Shown here in pieces: positions 7,766-16,567 of a stretch of 22,275 nt of DNA. The DNA comes from Gammaproteobacteria bacterium. Its GTDB lineage: Bacteria > Pseudomonadota > Gammaproteobacteria > HK1. The translations under genes and the position numbers were made by a program. How positions within the stretch are numbered: position 1 is the first letter of the stretch; every line of letters starts with the position of its first letter. Location: the NCBI GenBank assembly GCA_022822245.1, contig JAJECB010000274.1:1-22275 (forward strand), read 5' to 3'. The notes below the pieces were generated by a model, which saw only the letters and a program-made list of their open reading frames with translations, was not told the DNA's origin and searched no databases.

Positions 7766-9520
7766 TCAGGCGGGGCGGTCCCCGGCCCGTACCGGGGCGG
7801 CGCGGCTGTCCACTCCGGGGAGCATCTTCGCGGGATCGCGGGTCACCACCACGTCGATGATGGTCGGCACGTCGCGCGAGGCCATGCCCGCCCGGAACGC
7901 GGCGCCGAGCTCGGCCGGGTCCTCCACCCGGATCCCCTCGCAGCCGAGGGCGCGGGCGACCGCCGCGTAGTCCGTCTCGCTCAAGTCCGCCGACTGGTAG
8001 TTGCCGCCGAAAAGGCTGTGCTGGAGCGCCTTGACGTAGCCGCTCGCCGCGTTGTTGACGATGGCGAGGGTGATGCCGAGCTTCAGCCGGCGGGCCGTCT
8101 CGAGCTCGCCGAGCACCATGTTGAAGCCCCCGTCTCCGGTGATTCCGACGACGGGTGCATCGCCGAGATCGGCACGCGCCGCGAGCTGGGCGCCCATCGC
8201 GCCCGGCAGACCGTAGCCGATGGAGGCGAAGCCGCGGTTCGCGACGTAGCACCGCCCCGCCCGCGGGCTGTCGTAGAGGAGCCCGGTCCAGTGGGCCGCG
8301 AAGCCGCCGTCCACCACCAGGATGCCCTCCTCCGGCATGACCCCCTGGAGCTCCCGGATGAGCCGCGCCATGTGGATCGGCCGCTCCTCGGACGCGTAGC
8401 GGGGCTCCGCCTCCTCCTTCCACTTCGCCATGCGGGCGGCGGCGTCCGCGAGCCACGGCTCGCGCCCGGCCCGGCGGGCGGCGGGGTCGTCGTCCGCGAG
8501 GGCGGCGGCGAGGTCCCGGAGGCCCTCCGCCGCGTCGCCCCAGAGCCCCGCGTCCACCCGGTTCGAGCGCCCGATCTCCTCCGCGACGATGTCGAGCTGG
8601 ATGAAGGGGATGGAGGCGGGCGGGAGGACGAAGCGCCGGGTCGAGATCTCGCCCATCTTGCAGCCGACCGCGACGAGGCAGTCCGCGTGCTCCATGAGGT
8701 CGTTCGCGATGCGGGTCCAGCGCCCGAAGAGCCCGACGCTCAGGGGGTGGCCGCAGGGAAGTGCGCCCTTGCCGCTCAGGGTATGGGCGACGGGAATGGA
8801 CTCGGCCTCCGCGAAGGCGCGGAGCTCGGCCCAGGCGCCCGAGAGGTGAACCCCGCCCCCCGCGAGGATGAGGGGCCGGCGCGAGCGGCGGAGGAGGTCC
8901 GCGGCCGCCTCCGTCTCGGCGCGGCCGGGGCGGATGCGAAGCGCCGGGATCCGGGCCGAGTCGACGCGCAATTCGTCCCGCGGATAGTCGAACTCGCCGT
9001 GAGCCACGTCCTCCGGCACGTCGAGGACCACCGGCCCGGGGCGTCCGGAGGTGGCGACGGTGTAGGCGCGGCGCACGAGCTCCGGCATCCGGTTCCCGTC
9101 CTCGACCCGGATGAGCTCCTTCGCGGCCGGGGCGAGGATCTCGTCCTGGCGCGACTCCTGGGTCATGTTCTTCCAGGAGTGCGCGCGGTTCGTGTTGCCG
9201 ATGATCGCGATGAGGGGAACCCCCGCGTTGAGCGATTCGACGAGCCCGGTCGCGAGGTTCGTCGCGCCGGGGCCGAGGGTCGCGTCGCAGACCCCGGGGC
9301 GACCGGTGATCCGGGCGAAGGCGTCGGCCGCGAACGCGCCGCACCGCTCGTCGTTGATGAGGGTGTGGCTCATCCCGAGCTCGCGGACCGCGTCGTAGAA
9401 GGGGAGGAGCTGGAACCCCCCCATCCCGAACATCGGCCCGCATTCGTGGATCCGGAGCATCTCCGCGAGGGCGCGGCCCCCGGTCATGCGGCGGGTCGGG
9501 TCGTTCGCGATCTCGGTCAT
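7766..9520 (-). CDS. Thiamine diphosphate-dependent enzyme, acetolactate synthase-like
   Basis: The 584-residue protein has the three-domain ThDP-enzyme layout. The activating glutamate is Glu58 in INDERCGAFAADAFAR, followed by the family segment TLGPGATNLATGLVES (about 81-96). The central domain contains ILAGGGVHLSGAW. The cofactor-binding motif is GDGGFN at 462-467 ending in NN at 489-490. The ATG at 9520 is chosen because AGGCAGGA lies just upstream; the open frame extends 40 more codons without family character. Close relatives include acetolactate synthase large subunits and other 2-oxoacid or acyl-transfer enzymes. No small regulatory subunit is adjacent, so a catabolic role is more likely than isoleucine/valine synthesis. 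The substrate is unknown. Confidence 0.9.
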   Translation of the reverse strand: MTEIANDPTRRMTGGRALAEMLRIHECGPMFGMGGFQLLPFYDAVRELGMSHTLINDERCGAFAADAFARITGRPGVCDATLGPGATNLATGLVESLNAGVPLIAIIGNTNRAHSWKNMTQESRQDEILAPAAKELIRVEDGNRMPELVRRAYTVATSGRPGPVVLDVPEDVAHGEFDYPRDELRVDSARIPALRIRPGRAETEAAADLLRRSRRPLILAGGGVHLSGAWAELRAFAEAESIPVAHTLSGKGALPCGHPLSVGLFGRWTRIANDLMEHADCLVAVGCKMGEISTRRFVLPPASIPFIQLDIVAEEIGRSNRVDAGLWGDAAEGLRDLAAALADDDPAARRAGREPWLADAAARMAKWKEEAEPRYASEERPIHMARLIRELQGVMPEEGILVVDGGFAAHWTGLLYDSPRAGRCYVANRGFASIGYGLPGAMGAQLAARADLGDAPVVGITGDGGFNMVLGELETARRLKLGITLAIVNNAASGYVKALQHSLFGGNYQSADLSETDYAAVARALGCEGIRVEDPAELGAAFRAGMASRDVPTIIDVVVTRDPAKMLPGVDSRAAPVRAGDRPA

Positions 9521-9754
9521 CGGTTCCTGCCTCTCAACTCCGTGCGTTGCTCGACGCATGGTCGGTTGCCGGTCGTTCGTTCGTTGCCCGAACCTCGGCC
9601 CGCTCCCGGATCCCGGTCCGGTGCGCTGTCCAGCCTTCAACCGGACCGTTCCATCCGCCGCGGTGTTCTCGACGCAGCGCGATCCGGCGCCCGGTTCCCG
9701 CTCGCCCCGTCACCACGGGCGGCCGGACGAATTCCGGAGCGGCGCGAGCCCTTC
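9521..9754. other. Noncoding gap, nothing recognised
   Basis: This stretch lies between two - strand genes. No RNA gene, clear terminator or repeat was recognised. It probably holds the leader of the ThDP enzyme gene. Confidence 0.4.
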
Positions 9755-10555
9755 TCAGCCGAGCCGGTCCGCGAAGTCGGGCACGGTCATGCCGGCCCGC
9801 ACCCCGCGCTCCGCCGCGAGGCCGTTCACTGCCGAGACGACCCCCGTCTCCCAGGTGGAGCGCGCCTCGCCGATTCGTGCACTCATGGCGTCGACCGCCG
9901 CGCCCGGTATCCCTTGGGCGTCCAGCACCGGAAGGCGTGCGATCCCCGCTCCCCCGCCCGCATCGTTGAAGACGGCGCCGCGCGCCCGCACCCCGAGACC
10001 GTATCCCGGACGGCCGGGGAGGACCCCGCAGTGCGAGCCGGTCACGACGATGCGGTCCGCGTCCTCGGGCTGGACGAGAGAGGCGGAATCGCATCCGACG
10101 ACCGCGGGCCGCCCGTCCCCCGCCGGGCGGAGGACGAACCGCGCCTCCTCGCCGGCCGGCGCCTCGGGGGGAACGTCCGGCGCGGGGCGCGCCGCCATCC
10201 GCCGCACCGCCTCGGCGCAGGTCTGCCCCGGCTCGCAGCCGAGGAGACGCGCGGGCTCGTTGCAATGGCTGATCCGCCCCTGCCCGCACATGTCCTCGGC
10301 GTCCCCGATCCGGGCCGAATCGTGCGCCACGGTGGCGGCAGGAATTCCGAGGGGCGCGAGCACGGCGAGCGAGCCGATGCCCGCGTCGTCGCGCCCGACC
10401 GCCGCGTCGTTGAGGATGACCCCGAGGAGCCCCGCCTTCGCGGCGACGAATCCGCAGTAGCGCCCGCCGTGCGACCCCGCGACCACCACCCGGCCACGAT
10501 GCTCCGCGGTGACGAAGGTGATGCTGTCGAGACGGGCTTCGGGCACGGCTATCAT
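9755..10555 (-). CDS. Uncharacterised protein with two tandem copies of one domain
   Basis: I do not recognise this 266-residue family. It has a visible internal duplication. The N-half (about 9-100) contains LDSITFV, then VVVAGSHGG (23-31), then GVILNDA, then GIPAATV, then SARIGDAEDM, then ISHCN. The C-half (about 155-245) repeats CDSASLV, IVVTGSHCG (169-177), GAVFNDA, GIPGAAV, SARIGEARST and VSAVN in the same order. No signal peptide or membrane segment is seen, so it is probably cytoplasmic. Conserved Ser/His of GSHxG and Asn/Asp of the NDA motif could form a binding site in each half. It lies upstream of a ThDP enzyme and diverges from an SDR gene, so a role in the same pathway is plausible. 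The start has no obvious ribosome site. Confidence 0.8.
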   Translation of the reverse strand: MIAVPEARLDSITFVTAEHRGRVVVAGSHGGRYCGFVAAKAGLLGVILNDAAVGRDDAGIGSLAVLAPLGIPAATVAHDSARIGDAEDMCGQGRISHCNEPARLLGCEPGQTCAEAVRRMAARPAPDVPPEAPAGEEARFVLRPAGDGRPAVVGCDSASLVQPEDADRIVVTGSHCGVLPGRPGYGLGVRARGAVFNDAGGGAGIARLPVLDAQGIPGAAVDAMSARIGEARSTWETGVVSAVNGLAAERGVRAGMTVPDFADRLG

Positions 10556-10602
10556 GGACGCGTCCGGGAGAATCCGGGGTTCGGAACCAGGGGAGACGGC
10601 GG

Positions 10603-11346
10603 ATGAGCGCGTCGAAGTCGGCGATTGTAACCGGGTCGAGCCGCGGGATCGGGGCCGCGATCGCGCGGGCCGCGGCCCGGGACGGCTTCGACGTGTGCGT
10701 CAACTACGTACGCGACGAGGCGGCGGCGGAAGGGGTGGCCGACGACGTGCGGGCGGCCGGCCATCGGGCCGTCGTGGTCCAGGCGGACACCGGCCGGGAA
10801 GCCGACATCCTCCGCCTCTTCGAGACCGCGGAGGCGGAATTCGGCTACATCGACGCCCTCGTCAACAACGCCGGGATCTCGGGCGGCCATTCCCTCATCG
10901 AGAACGTGACCGCGGAGACTCTCGAGGAGGTGCTCCGGATCAACGTCGCGGGCTACTTCCTCTGCGCGCGGGAGGCGATCCGGCGCATGTCCACGACGAA
11001 GGGCGGGCGGGGCGGCCTCATCGTCAACGTCTCGTCGATCGCCTCCGTCGTCTCCGGCGCCTTCGACTGGGTGCACTACGGCGCGTCGAAGGCAGCGGTG
11101 GACACGTTCACCAAGGGGCTCGCCCTCGAGACGGCCGGTCAGGGGATCCGCTGCAACTCCGTCCGCCCCGGCATGGTCGAGACCGACATCCACTGGCCGG
11201 GCCGCATCGAGAAGATCGTCCCGACGGTCCCCCTCAAGCGCATCGCCTCCCCCGAGGAGGTGGCCGAGGCGGTGATGTGGCTCCTCTCCGACCGCGCGAG
11301 CTACTGCACCGGCTCCCACGTCGACGTGACCGGCGGCCGCGGATAG
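10603..11346 (+). CDS. SDR-family oxidoreductase (FabG-like)
   Basis: This 247-residue classical SDR shows TGSSRGIG (10-17), VNNAG near 87-91, VNVSS (Ser144/145), and YGASK (Tyr159/Lys163). The C-terminus has SHVDVTGGRG in place of the common DGG end. A GGGGAG lies just before the ATG, giving a clear start. It is transcribed divergently from the duplicated-domain protein with only 47 bp between the two starts, so the two probably share a control region. The family includes 3-oxoacyl-ACP reductases and many sugar or alcohol dehydrogenases; the substrate is not evident. Confidence 0.92.
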   Translation: MSASKSAIVTGSSRGIGAAIARAAARDGFDVCVNYVRDEAAAEGVADDVRAAGHRAVVVQADTGREADILRLFETAEAEFGYIDALVNNAGISGGHSLIENVTAETLEEVLRINVAGYFLCAREAIRRMSTTKGGRGGLIVNVSSIASVVSGAFDWVHYGASKAAVDTFTKGLALETAGQGIRCNSVRPGMVETDIHWPGRIEKIVPTVPLKRIASPEEVAEAVMWLLSDRASYCTGSHVDVTGGRG

Positions 11347-11351
11347 GCGAG

Positions 11352-11567
11352 TCAGAGCGAGACGGCGACTTCGTCGTAGCCGTCGGGGGCATGGGCGAGG
11401 GCGTCCTCGCGATTCATCTCGAGCGCTTCCCGCAGAGCCTCCGACAACGTATCGAGCAGCTTCGCGCGGGTTCGTTCCTGGGCATTCACCCCCGGAACCT
11501 CCGCAATCCACCCGATCCACCAACCTTCGTCCCGGGAGATGATCGCCGTCCAGGAAGGATGACCCAT
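11352..11567 (-). CDS. HicB-like small protein (solitary)
   Basis: The 71-residue protein resembles the N-terminal partial RNase-H-like domain of HicB antitoxins: a beta strand TAIISRDEG, then WWIGWIAEVPGVNAQERT, then a helix LSEALREALEMNRED. An AAGGA ribosome site is 8 bases before the ATG at 11567. There is no room for a HicA toxin gene on either side (hisC stops 50 bp upstream, the converging SDR stops 5 bp downstream). It is therefore either an orphan antitoxin-like regulator or a remnant. No DNA-binding C-terminal domain is present. Confidence 0.7.
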   Translation of the reverse strand: MGHPSWTAIISRDEGWWIGWIAEVPGVNAQERTRAKLLDTLSEALREALEMNREDALAHAPDGYDEVAVSL

Positions 11568-11617
11568 CTCTGCGGTCCTTCGTTTCAACAAGGGCAATTT
11601 GGCCCAGGAGGCGCCGG

Positions 11618-12727
11618 TCAGCCCCCGAGGTCGGCGTCGACGGCGGCGAGGGCCTCGGAGAGGATGGCGGCGAGGGCGGCGCGCTCGTGAGCGGTCCCGA
11701 CGGTGATGCGGATGCAGCGGTCGAGGGGCGGAACCGGCGGCATGCGGACGAAGACGCCGCGCGCCTCGAGCTCGGTGAGGAGCGCCCGGGCCCGATCTCC
11801 GCCGCCGACATCGATGGCGACGAAGTTCGTCGCGGACGGTAGCGCGACGAGGCCGAGCGAGGCGGCGAGCCGGGCGTACTCCTCGCGGCCGGCCGCCACC
11901 TCCGTGACCACCCGCGCCACGAACTCCGGGTCGCGGAGCGAGGCGAGCGCCCCCACCTGCGCGATCCGGCTCACCCCGAAGTGGTTGCGGATCTTGTTGA
12001 GCCCGGTCACGAGGTCGGGGTGGCCCACGCAGTAGCCGATGCGCGCCCCCGCCAGCCCGTGCGCCTTGGAGAAGGTGCGAAGGCGGAGCACGCGCGGGTC
12101 GTCCGGTTCCATCGGCCAGTCGGTGCCCTCCGGCGCGAACTCGAGGTACGCCTCGTCGAGCGCGACCACGGCGTTCTCGGGAAGGGACTCGACGAACCTC
12201 CGGATCCGCTCTGCGCCGTGCCAGGTGCCCATCGGGTTGTCGGGATTGGCGAGGTACACGAGCGGTGCCCCGGTCTCGCGAACCGCCTCCGCGAGGGCAT
12301 CCGGATCCTCGTGGTCGTCGCGGTAGGGCACGGTCACCAGGCGCGCGCCGAGCCCCGCGACCTGGTAGTTGAAGGTCGGGTAGGCCCCGGCCGACGTCAC
12401 CACCGGCGCGCCCGGGTCGGTCAACATCCGGACGATCAGTCCGAGCAGCTCGTCGATTCCGGCCCCGAGGCACACCTCCTCCAGCTTCACCCGGTGATGC
12501 GCGGCGAGGGCCGCCCGCAGGTCGTACCCCTCCGGGTCTCCGTACAGAGAGATGTGCCCGAGCGCCTCGCGCATCGCCTCGGCCACGCTCGGCGAGACCC
12601 CCAGGGCGCTCTCGTTCGCGCCGACCCGGGCTTCGAAGGGACGGCCGATCCGGCGCTCGATCGCCTCCGGACCGATGAAGGGAAGGGTGGCGGGGAGCTC
12701 CCGCACGATGGTGCTGAACGGAATCAT
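11618..12727 (-). CDS. hisC: Histidinol-phosphate aminotransferase family protein
   Basis: This 369-residue fold-type I PLP aminotransferase has HisC character. NESALGVSP opens the substrate region (38-46), followed by the YGDPEGYDLR segment, NPDNPMGT (161-168), DEAYLEF (191-197), and TFSKAHGLAGARIGY. The Schiff-base lysine is Lys221 and the phosphate-binding arginine is Arg229. HisC converts imidazole-acetol phosphate and glutamate to histidinol phosphate and 2-oxoglutarate. The start at ATG 12727 lies 46 bp after lutC on the same strand, so it may be cotranscribed with lutABC rather than with hisB/hisH. Some family members act on aromatic amino acids, so the exact substrate is not fully certain. 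Confidence 0.85.
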   Translation of the reverse strand: MIPFSTIVRELPATLPFIGPEAIERRIGRPFEARVGANESALGVSPSVAEAMREALGHISLYGDPEGYDLRAALAAHHRVKLEEVCLGAGIDELLGLIVRMLTDPGAPVVTSAGAYPTFNYQVAGLGARLVTVPYRDDHEDPDALAEAVRETGAPLVYLANPDNPMGTWHGAERIRRFVESLPENAVVALDEAYLEFAPEGTDWPMEPDDPRVLRLRTFSKAHGLAGARIGYCVGHPDLVTGLNKIRNHFGVSRIAQVGALASLRDPEFVARVVTEVAAGREEYARLAASLGLVALPSATNFVAIDVGGGDRARALLTELEARGVFVRMPPVPPLDRCIRITVGTAHERAALAAILSEALAAVDADLGG

Positions 12728-12773
12728 GGGCAAACGGCCGGCAGTGGAAGTGGCGAGGGGCGGAGAAGACGGA

Positions 12774-13433
12774 TCAGGTGTCGACGAGGAGAACGTGGAG
12801 GTGGCGCGGCCCGTGGGCGCCGATCTCGAGCTGGAGCTCGATGTCGCCGGTGCGCGACGGGCCGGTGATGAAGTTGACGGTGCGCGGAAGACCGGTGCGC
12901 TCGGTTCGGAGCATGGCCCAGACGTCCTCGAGATGGGCGACGAGGCGGTCGCGGGCGAGCACCGCGACATGGGTCTCCGGCATGAAATTGAGGGTCGTCG
13001 GGGTCGCGCGGTCCGAGACGAAGACGAGGGTCCCCGTCTCCGCGATGCCGGCCCAGGCGCCGGTCACGCTCACCCGGTCGCCGGGGTCGGCCGCGCGGCG
13101 CGCGAGCGCGAACTCGTTCGACCAGCGAACCCGCGCGAGGAGCGGGTCCGTGGTGACCACGATGTCCTTCTCGAGCCCCTGCCCCTCCAGGTAGTCGGCG
13201 ACGGCCCGGGACACGCCCTCGATCCCCTCCACCGACGCGAACGTCGAAGCGACCAGCACCACCTTCTCCGCGAACCGGGCCTCGAGGTCGCCTTCGACCC
13301 GCGGACGGACGTGCACCTCGCAGGCCGCGAGGCGCGCCTCGATCGCCTGCCTCCGGGACTCGACCTCGGCCGGATCGACCCGGAGGCCGGAACGGACCGC
13401 GCCGAGGACGCGCGCCCGCGCGTCCGCCGTCAC
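12774..13433 (-). CDS. lutC: LutC/YkgG-family lactate utilisation protein
   Basis: This 219-residue protein of the LUD domain family is the third subunit of the L-lactate oxidation complex. Characteristic segments are VTGAWAGIAETGTLVF in the centre and LNFMPETHVAVL, NFITGPSRTGDIE and GAHGPRHLHVLLVD at the end. Translation starts at GTG 13433, which overlaps the stop of lutB (GTGA), so the two are coupled. It has no iron-sulfur motif, as expected for LutC. The complex oxidises lactate to pyruvate at the inner face of the membrane, by family knowledge from Bacillus lutABC. Confidence 0.9.
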   Translation of the reverse strand: MTADARARVLGAVRSGLRVDPAEVESRRQAIEARLAACEVHVRPRVEGDLEARFAEKVVLVASTFASVEGIEGVSRAVADYLEGQGLEKDIVVTTDPLLARVRWSNEFALARRAADPGDRVSVTGAWAGIAETGTLVFVSDRATPTTLNFMPETHVAVLARDRLVAHLEDVWAMLRTERTGLPRTVNFITGPSRTGDIELQLEIGAHGPRHLHVLLVDT

Positions 13434-14851
13434 CGCCCCGCCCTCCGCCGGCGCCACGCCCGCTGGAAGGTTTCGCCTTCGGGCGCGGGGAGGTCGCGCG
13501 CCGACGTCCAGCCCCCCGCGAGCGGCAGCCGGCGGAACGCGCCGCGACGCCGTCCGAGCCATCCCATGACACTCATCGCCGCCCCGGTCAAGGGACGGTA
13601 GAGGGCCGGGCGACGGGCCAGGAACCCCCATGCGGCGAGCCCGAGGCGCGTCGTCCGGCTGCCGAGCCCGCGCTCGAAGCCGCGCGTGCGGAGCTTCCGG
13701 AGCATCGACGGCAAGGGGATGCTCATGGGGCACATCTCCTCGCAGCGCCCGTTGAGGGTGCACGCGTTCGGCAGGTGCCAGGCGTCGTCGAGCCCCACGA
13801 TGAGCGGGGTCAGCACCGATCCCATCGGCCCCGTGTACACCCAGCCATAGGCGTGGCCGCCGACCGCGTGGTAGACCGGGCAGTGGTTGAGGCACGCGCC
13901 GCAGCGGATGCAGCGCAGCATCTCGCGGAACTCGCCCCCCAGCATCGCGGACCGGCCGTTGTCGACCAGCACCACGTGGAACTCCTCGGGGCCGTCGAGG
14001 TCCTCGCTCCGGCGCGGCCCGGTGGAGACGGTGGTGTAGACGGACATCTCCTGCCCGGTGGCGCTTCGCGCGAGGAGCCGGAGGATCGTCGAGAGGTCCT
14101 CGTGGCCCGGCAGAACCTTCTCGATGCCGGCGATGACGACGTGCACCCGGGGGAGGGTGTTGCTGAGGTCGCCGTTCCCCTCGTTGGTCACGATGACCGT
14201 CGAGCCCGACTCCGCGATGAGGAAGTTCGCCCCCGTGATCCCGACGTCCGCGCGGAGGAAGTCGCGCCGCAGCACCTCGCGCGCCCGGGCGACGAGCTCC
14301 GCGTTTCCGAGCCCGGGCGCGTCGAGGCCGAGGGGGGCGTGGTGCTCCGTGAAGAGGTCGCGGATCTGCTCGCGGGTCTTGTGGATCGCGGGGGCGACGA
14401 TGTGGCTCGGGGTCTCGCCCGCGAGCTGGATGATGTACTCGCCGAGGTCGGTCTCGACGACCTCGAGGCCCGCTTCCTCGAGCGCCTCGTTGAGGGCGAC
14501 CTCCTCCCCCACCATGGACTTGCCCTTGGTGACGGTGCGGGCGCCCGCCCGCCGGCAGATGTCGATGATGCGGGCCCGCGCCTCGGACGCGTCCGCCGCC
14601 CAGTGCACCTGCCCGCCCGAGGCGGAGACCTGCGCCTCGAAGCGCTCCAGGTAGAGGTCGAGGTTCGAGAGGGTGTGCTCCTTGATGCGCCGGGCCGCCT
14701 CGCGGAGGGCCTGGAACTCGGGCAGGGCATCGACCGCCTTTCGGCGGTTGCCGATGAAGCCCTGGCGGGCGCGGTCGAGGGCGAGGCGCAGGCCCTCGTC
14801 GGCGAGGGCGAGGCCGGCCCGGTCCGGAAATCGGTGGGACTCGGGGATCAT
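13430..14851 (-). CDS. lutB: LutB iron-sulfur subunit, lactate utilisation
   Basis: The 473-residue protein has an N-terminal LUD domain (about 60-300, with GVTGANFLIAESGS-like sequence near 204-217) and a ferredoxin-type C-terminal part. The first cluster motif is CIRCGACLNHCP (Cys314, 317, 320, 324). The second is ACTLNGRCEEMCPM, with Cys364, 370 and 374, so it departs from CxxCxxC spacing. I recall this LNGRC form from other proteobacterial homologues, so it is probably a normal variant. It lies 7 bp after lutA and overlaps lutC. It transfers electrons in lactate-to-pyruvate oxidation together with LutA and LutC. Confidence 0.92.
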   Translation of the reverse strand: MIPESHRFPDRAGLALADEGLRLALDRARQGFIGNRRKAVDALPEFQALREAARRIKEHTLSNLDLYLERFEAQVSASGGQVHWAADASEARARIIDICRRAGARTVTKGKSMVGEEVALNEALEEAGLEVVETDLGEYIIQLAGETPSHIVAPAIHKTREQIRDLFTEHHAPLGLDAPGLGNAELVARAREVLRRDFLRADVGITGANFLIAESGSTVIVTNEGNGDLSNTLPRVHVVIAGIEKVLPGHEDLSTILRLLARSATGQEMSVYTTVSTGPRRSEDLDGPEEFHVVLVDNGRSAMLGGEFREMLRCIRCGACLNHCPVYHAVGGHAYGWVYTGPMGSVLTPLIVGLDDAWHLPNACTLNGRCEEMCPMSIPLPSMLRKLRTRGFERGLGSRTTRLGLAAWGFLARRPALYRPLTGAAMSVMGWLGRRRGAFRRLPLAGGWTSARDLPAPEGETFQRAWRRRRAGR

Positions 14852-14858
14852 CGCCCCT

Positions 14859-15677
14859 TCATTCCTTCCCGGCGGACGGTTCGCCGATGCCCCGGTCCGC
14901 CATGCCGGCGAGCACCTCGGCGACGTGGAACACCCGCCCCGGGCGGCCCTCGCGCCCCATCCTTCCCGCGATGTTGAGGAGGCAGCCGAGGTCGCCCGCG
15001 AGCACCGCGTCCGTCCCCGCGGACGCGATGTTCTCGACCTTCTCGCTCACCATGCGCCCGGAGATCCCGGGGTACTTGACGCAGAAGGTCCCCCCGAAGC
15101 CGCAGCAGACGTCCGAGTCGGACATCTCGACGAGGTCGAGCCCCTCGACCCCGGCGAGGAGCCGGCGGGGCTGCTCGCGGACCCCGAGCTCGCGAAGCCC
15201 GGAGCACGAGTCATGGTAGGTCACCCGGCGGACCCCGTCCGGGGCCTCGACGCCTCCGATGACCTCGACGGGCGCCGCCTCGCCGCGGACGTCCACCAGG
15301 AAGCTCGTGAGCTCCCACGCCCGGCTCGCGAGGCTCTCGGCCCGTTCGCGCCACGTCGCGTCGTCCTCGAACAGCTCGGGGAAGTGGCACCGGATCATCC
15401 CTGCGCAGGAGCCGGACGGCGCGACCAGGTAGTCGAACCCCTCGAAGCGCTCGATGATGGAGCGGGCGATGGCGCGGGTCGTCTCCGCGTCCCCGTTGTT
15501 GAAGGCGGGCTGGCCACAGCAGGTCTGTCCCGGCGGAACCTCCACCTCGCAGCCGGCCGCTTCGAGGAGGCGCACCGCCGCGAACCCGGTGGTCGGCCGG
15601 TAGAGATCGACCAGACAGGTGACGAAGAGTCCGACCCGCCGCCGCGGGGCCGCCGATGCCTGGCTCGACCCGTCCAT
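14859..15677 (-). CDS. lutA: LutA, CCG-domain Fe-S subunit of lactate oxidation
   Basis: This 272-residue protein has two cysteine-rich CCG domains typical of LutA, GlpC and heterodisulfide reductase subunit B. It contains VTCLVDLYRP, QTCCGQPAFNNGD (Cys53-54), SGSCAGM (Cys91), YHDSCSG (Cys158) and DVCCGFGGTF (Cys191-192). ATG 15677 is chosen; a GTG at 15695 would add six residues, and neither has a strong ribosome site. It is the first gene of the lutA-lutB-lutC-hisC run. The 240-bp region upstream separates it from divergent hisB and must carry promoters for both directions. Confidence 0.9.
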   Translation of the reverse strand: MDGSSQASAAPRRRVGLFVTCLVDLYRPTTGFAAVRLLEAAGCEVEVPPGQTCCGQPAFNNGDAETTRAIARSIIERFEGFDYLVAPSGSCAGMIRCHFPELFEDDATWRERAESLASRAWELTSFLVDVRGEAAPVEVIGGVEAPDGVRRVTYHDSCSGLRELGVREQPRRLLAGVEGLDLVEMSDSDVCCGFGGTFCVKYPGISGRMVSEKVENIASAGTDAVLAGDLGCLLNIAGRMGREGRPGRVFHVAEVLAGMADRGIGEPSAGKE

Positions 15678-15917
15678 GGGCGCGGATTGTTCCACGTCGG
15701 CCGGCGGGTCGCCAGAAAGGGAGGGCGGCGGCGGTCGGGCTTCACGGTCCCGCGCGGATGTCGGCCGATGACGACCGATGGCGGCCCCGCAACCCGGTCG
15801 GGTACCCTATGCGCCCCGCGGCCCTCCCCCGCTCTTCGTCCCGGCGCGGTCCCGTCATGACGGCCGTGCCGGCGAGGAACGTCCCGGGCGGGGCCGCCGA
15901 TCCGTTCGAGATCCGTC

Positions 15918-16511
15918 ATGCAGAATCGAAGCGCCACCATCAAGCGCGAGACCGTCGAGACCCGGATCGAGATATCCCTCGACCTCGACGGCACCGGCCA
16001 GTGCGACGTCGCCACCGGCATCCCGTTCTTCGAGCACATGCTGGACCAGGTCGCGCGTCACGGGCTCGTGGATCTCGAGATCCGCGCCGAGGGAGATCTC
16101 GAGATCGACGCTCACCACACGGTGGAGGACGTCGGCATCGTCCTCGGGGCGGCGGTGGCGGAGGCGCTCGGGGACAAGAGCGGCATCGTGCGCTACGGGC
16201 ACGCCTTCGTTCCGCTCGACGAGGCGCTCAGCCGGGTGGTCCTGGACTTCTCCGGCCGGCCCGGCCTCTGGTACCGGGTGGACTTCTCCCGGCCCCGCAT
16301 CGGCGACTTCGATGTCGATCTCGTCCGCGAGTTCTTTCAGGGGTTCGCCAACTCCGCGCGCACGACCTTGCACGTCGACAACCTCGAGGGACGCAACGCC
16401 CACCACATCGCGGAGACGATGTTCAAGGCATTCGGACGGGCGCTTCGCATGGCCGCCGCCCGGGACGAGCGCCGCGCCGGCGCCATCCCCTCCACGAAGG
16501 GCGTGCTCTGA
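15918..16511 (+). CDS. hisB: Imidazoleglycerol-phosphate dehydratase
   Basis: The 197-residue monofunctional HisB converts imidazole glycerol phosphate to imidazole-acetol phosphate. The metal and substrate histidine motifs are present: [16 protein letters not shown], then DAHHTVED, then [14 protein letters not shown], then [15 protein letters not shown] and [17 protein letters not shown]. It has standard length and no phosphatase domain. It is followed 56 bp later by hisH on the same strand. The product is the substrate of HisC, whose likely gene is on the opposite strand nearby. Confidence 0.97.
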   Translation: MQNRSATIKRETVETRIEISLDLDGTGQCDVATGIPFFEHMLDQVARHGLVDLEIRAEGDLEIDAHHTVEDVGIVLGAAVAEALGDKSGIVRYGHAFVPLDEALSRVVLDFSGRPGLWYRVDFSRPRIGDFDVDLVREFFQGFANSARTTLHVDNLEGRNAHHIAETMFKAFGRALRMAAARDERRAGAIPSTKGVL

Positions 16512-16567
16512 GCCGCGACCTACGGCCGGACCGGAATCCGTTCCGGCAACATCGGAGCGCCGGCCCC

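Noticed and set aside
13430..14851. Loss of a cluster cysteine in LutB (LNGRC instead of LCGAC)
   Set aside because: A shifted Cys precedes it and I recall the LNGRC form in other proteobacterial LutB proteins, so it looks like a normal variant rather than damage.
15852..15863. Perfect 12-bp palindrome CCGTCATGACGG between lutA and hisB
   Set aside because: Several such palindromes are expected by chance in a window of this size, and no known operator consensus is matched.
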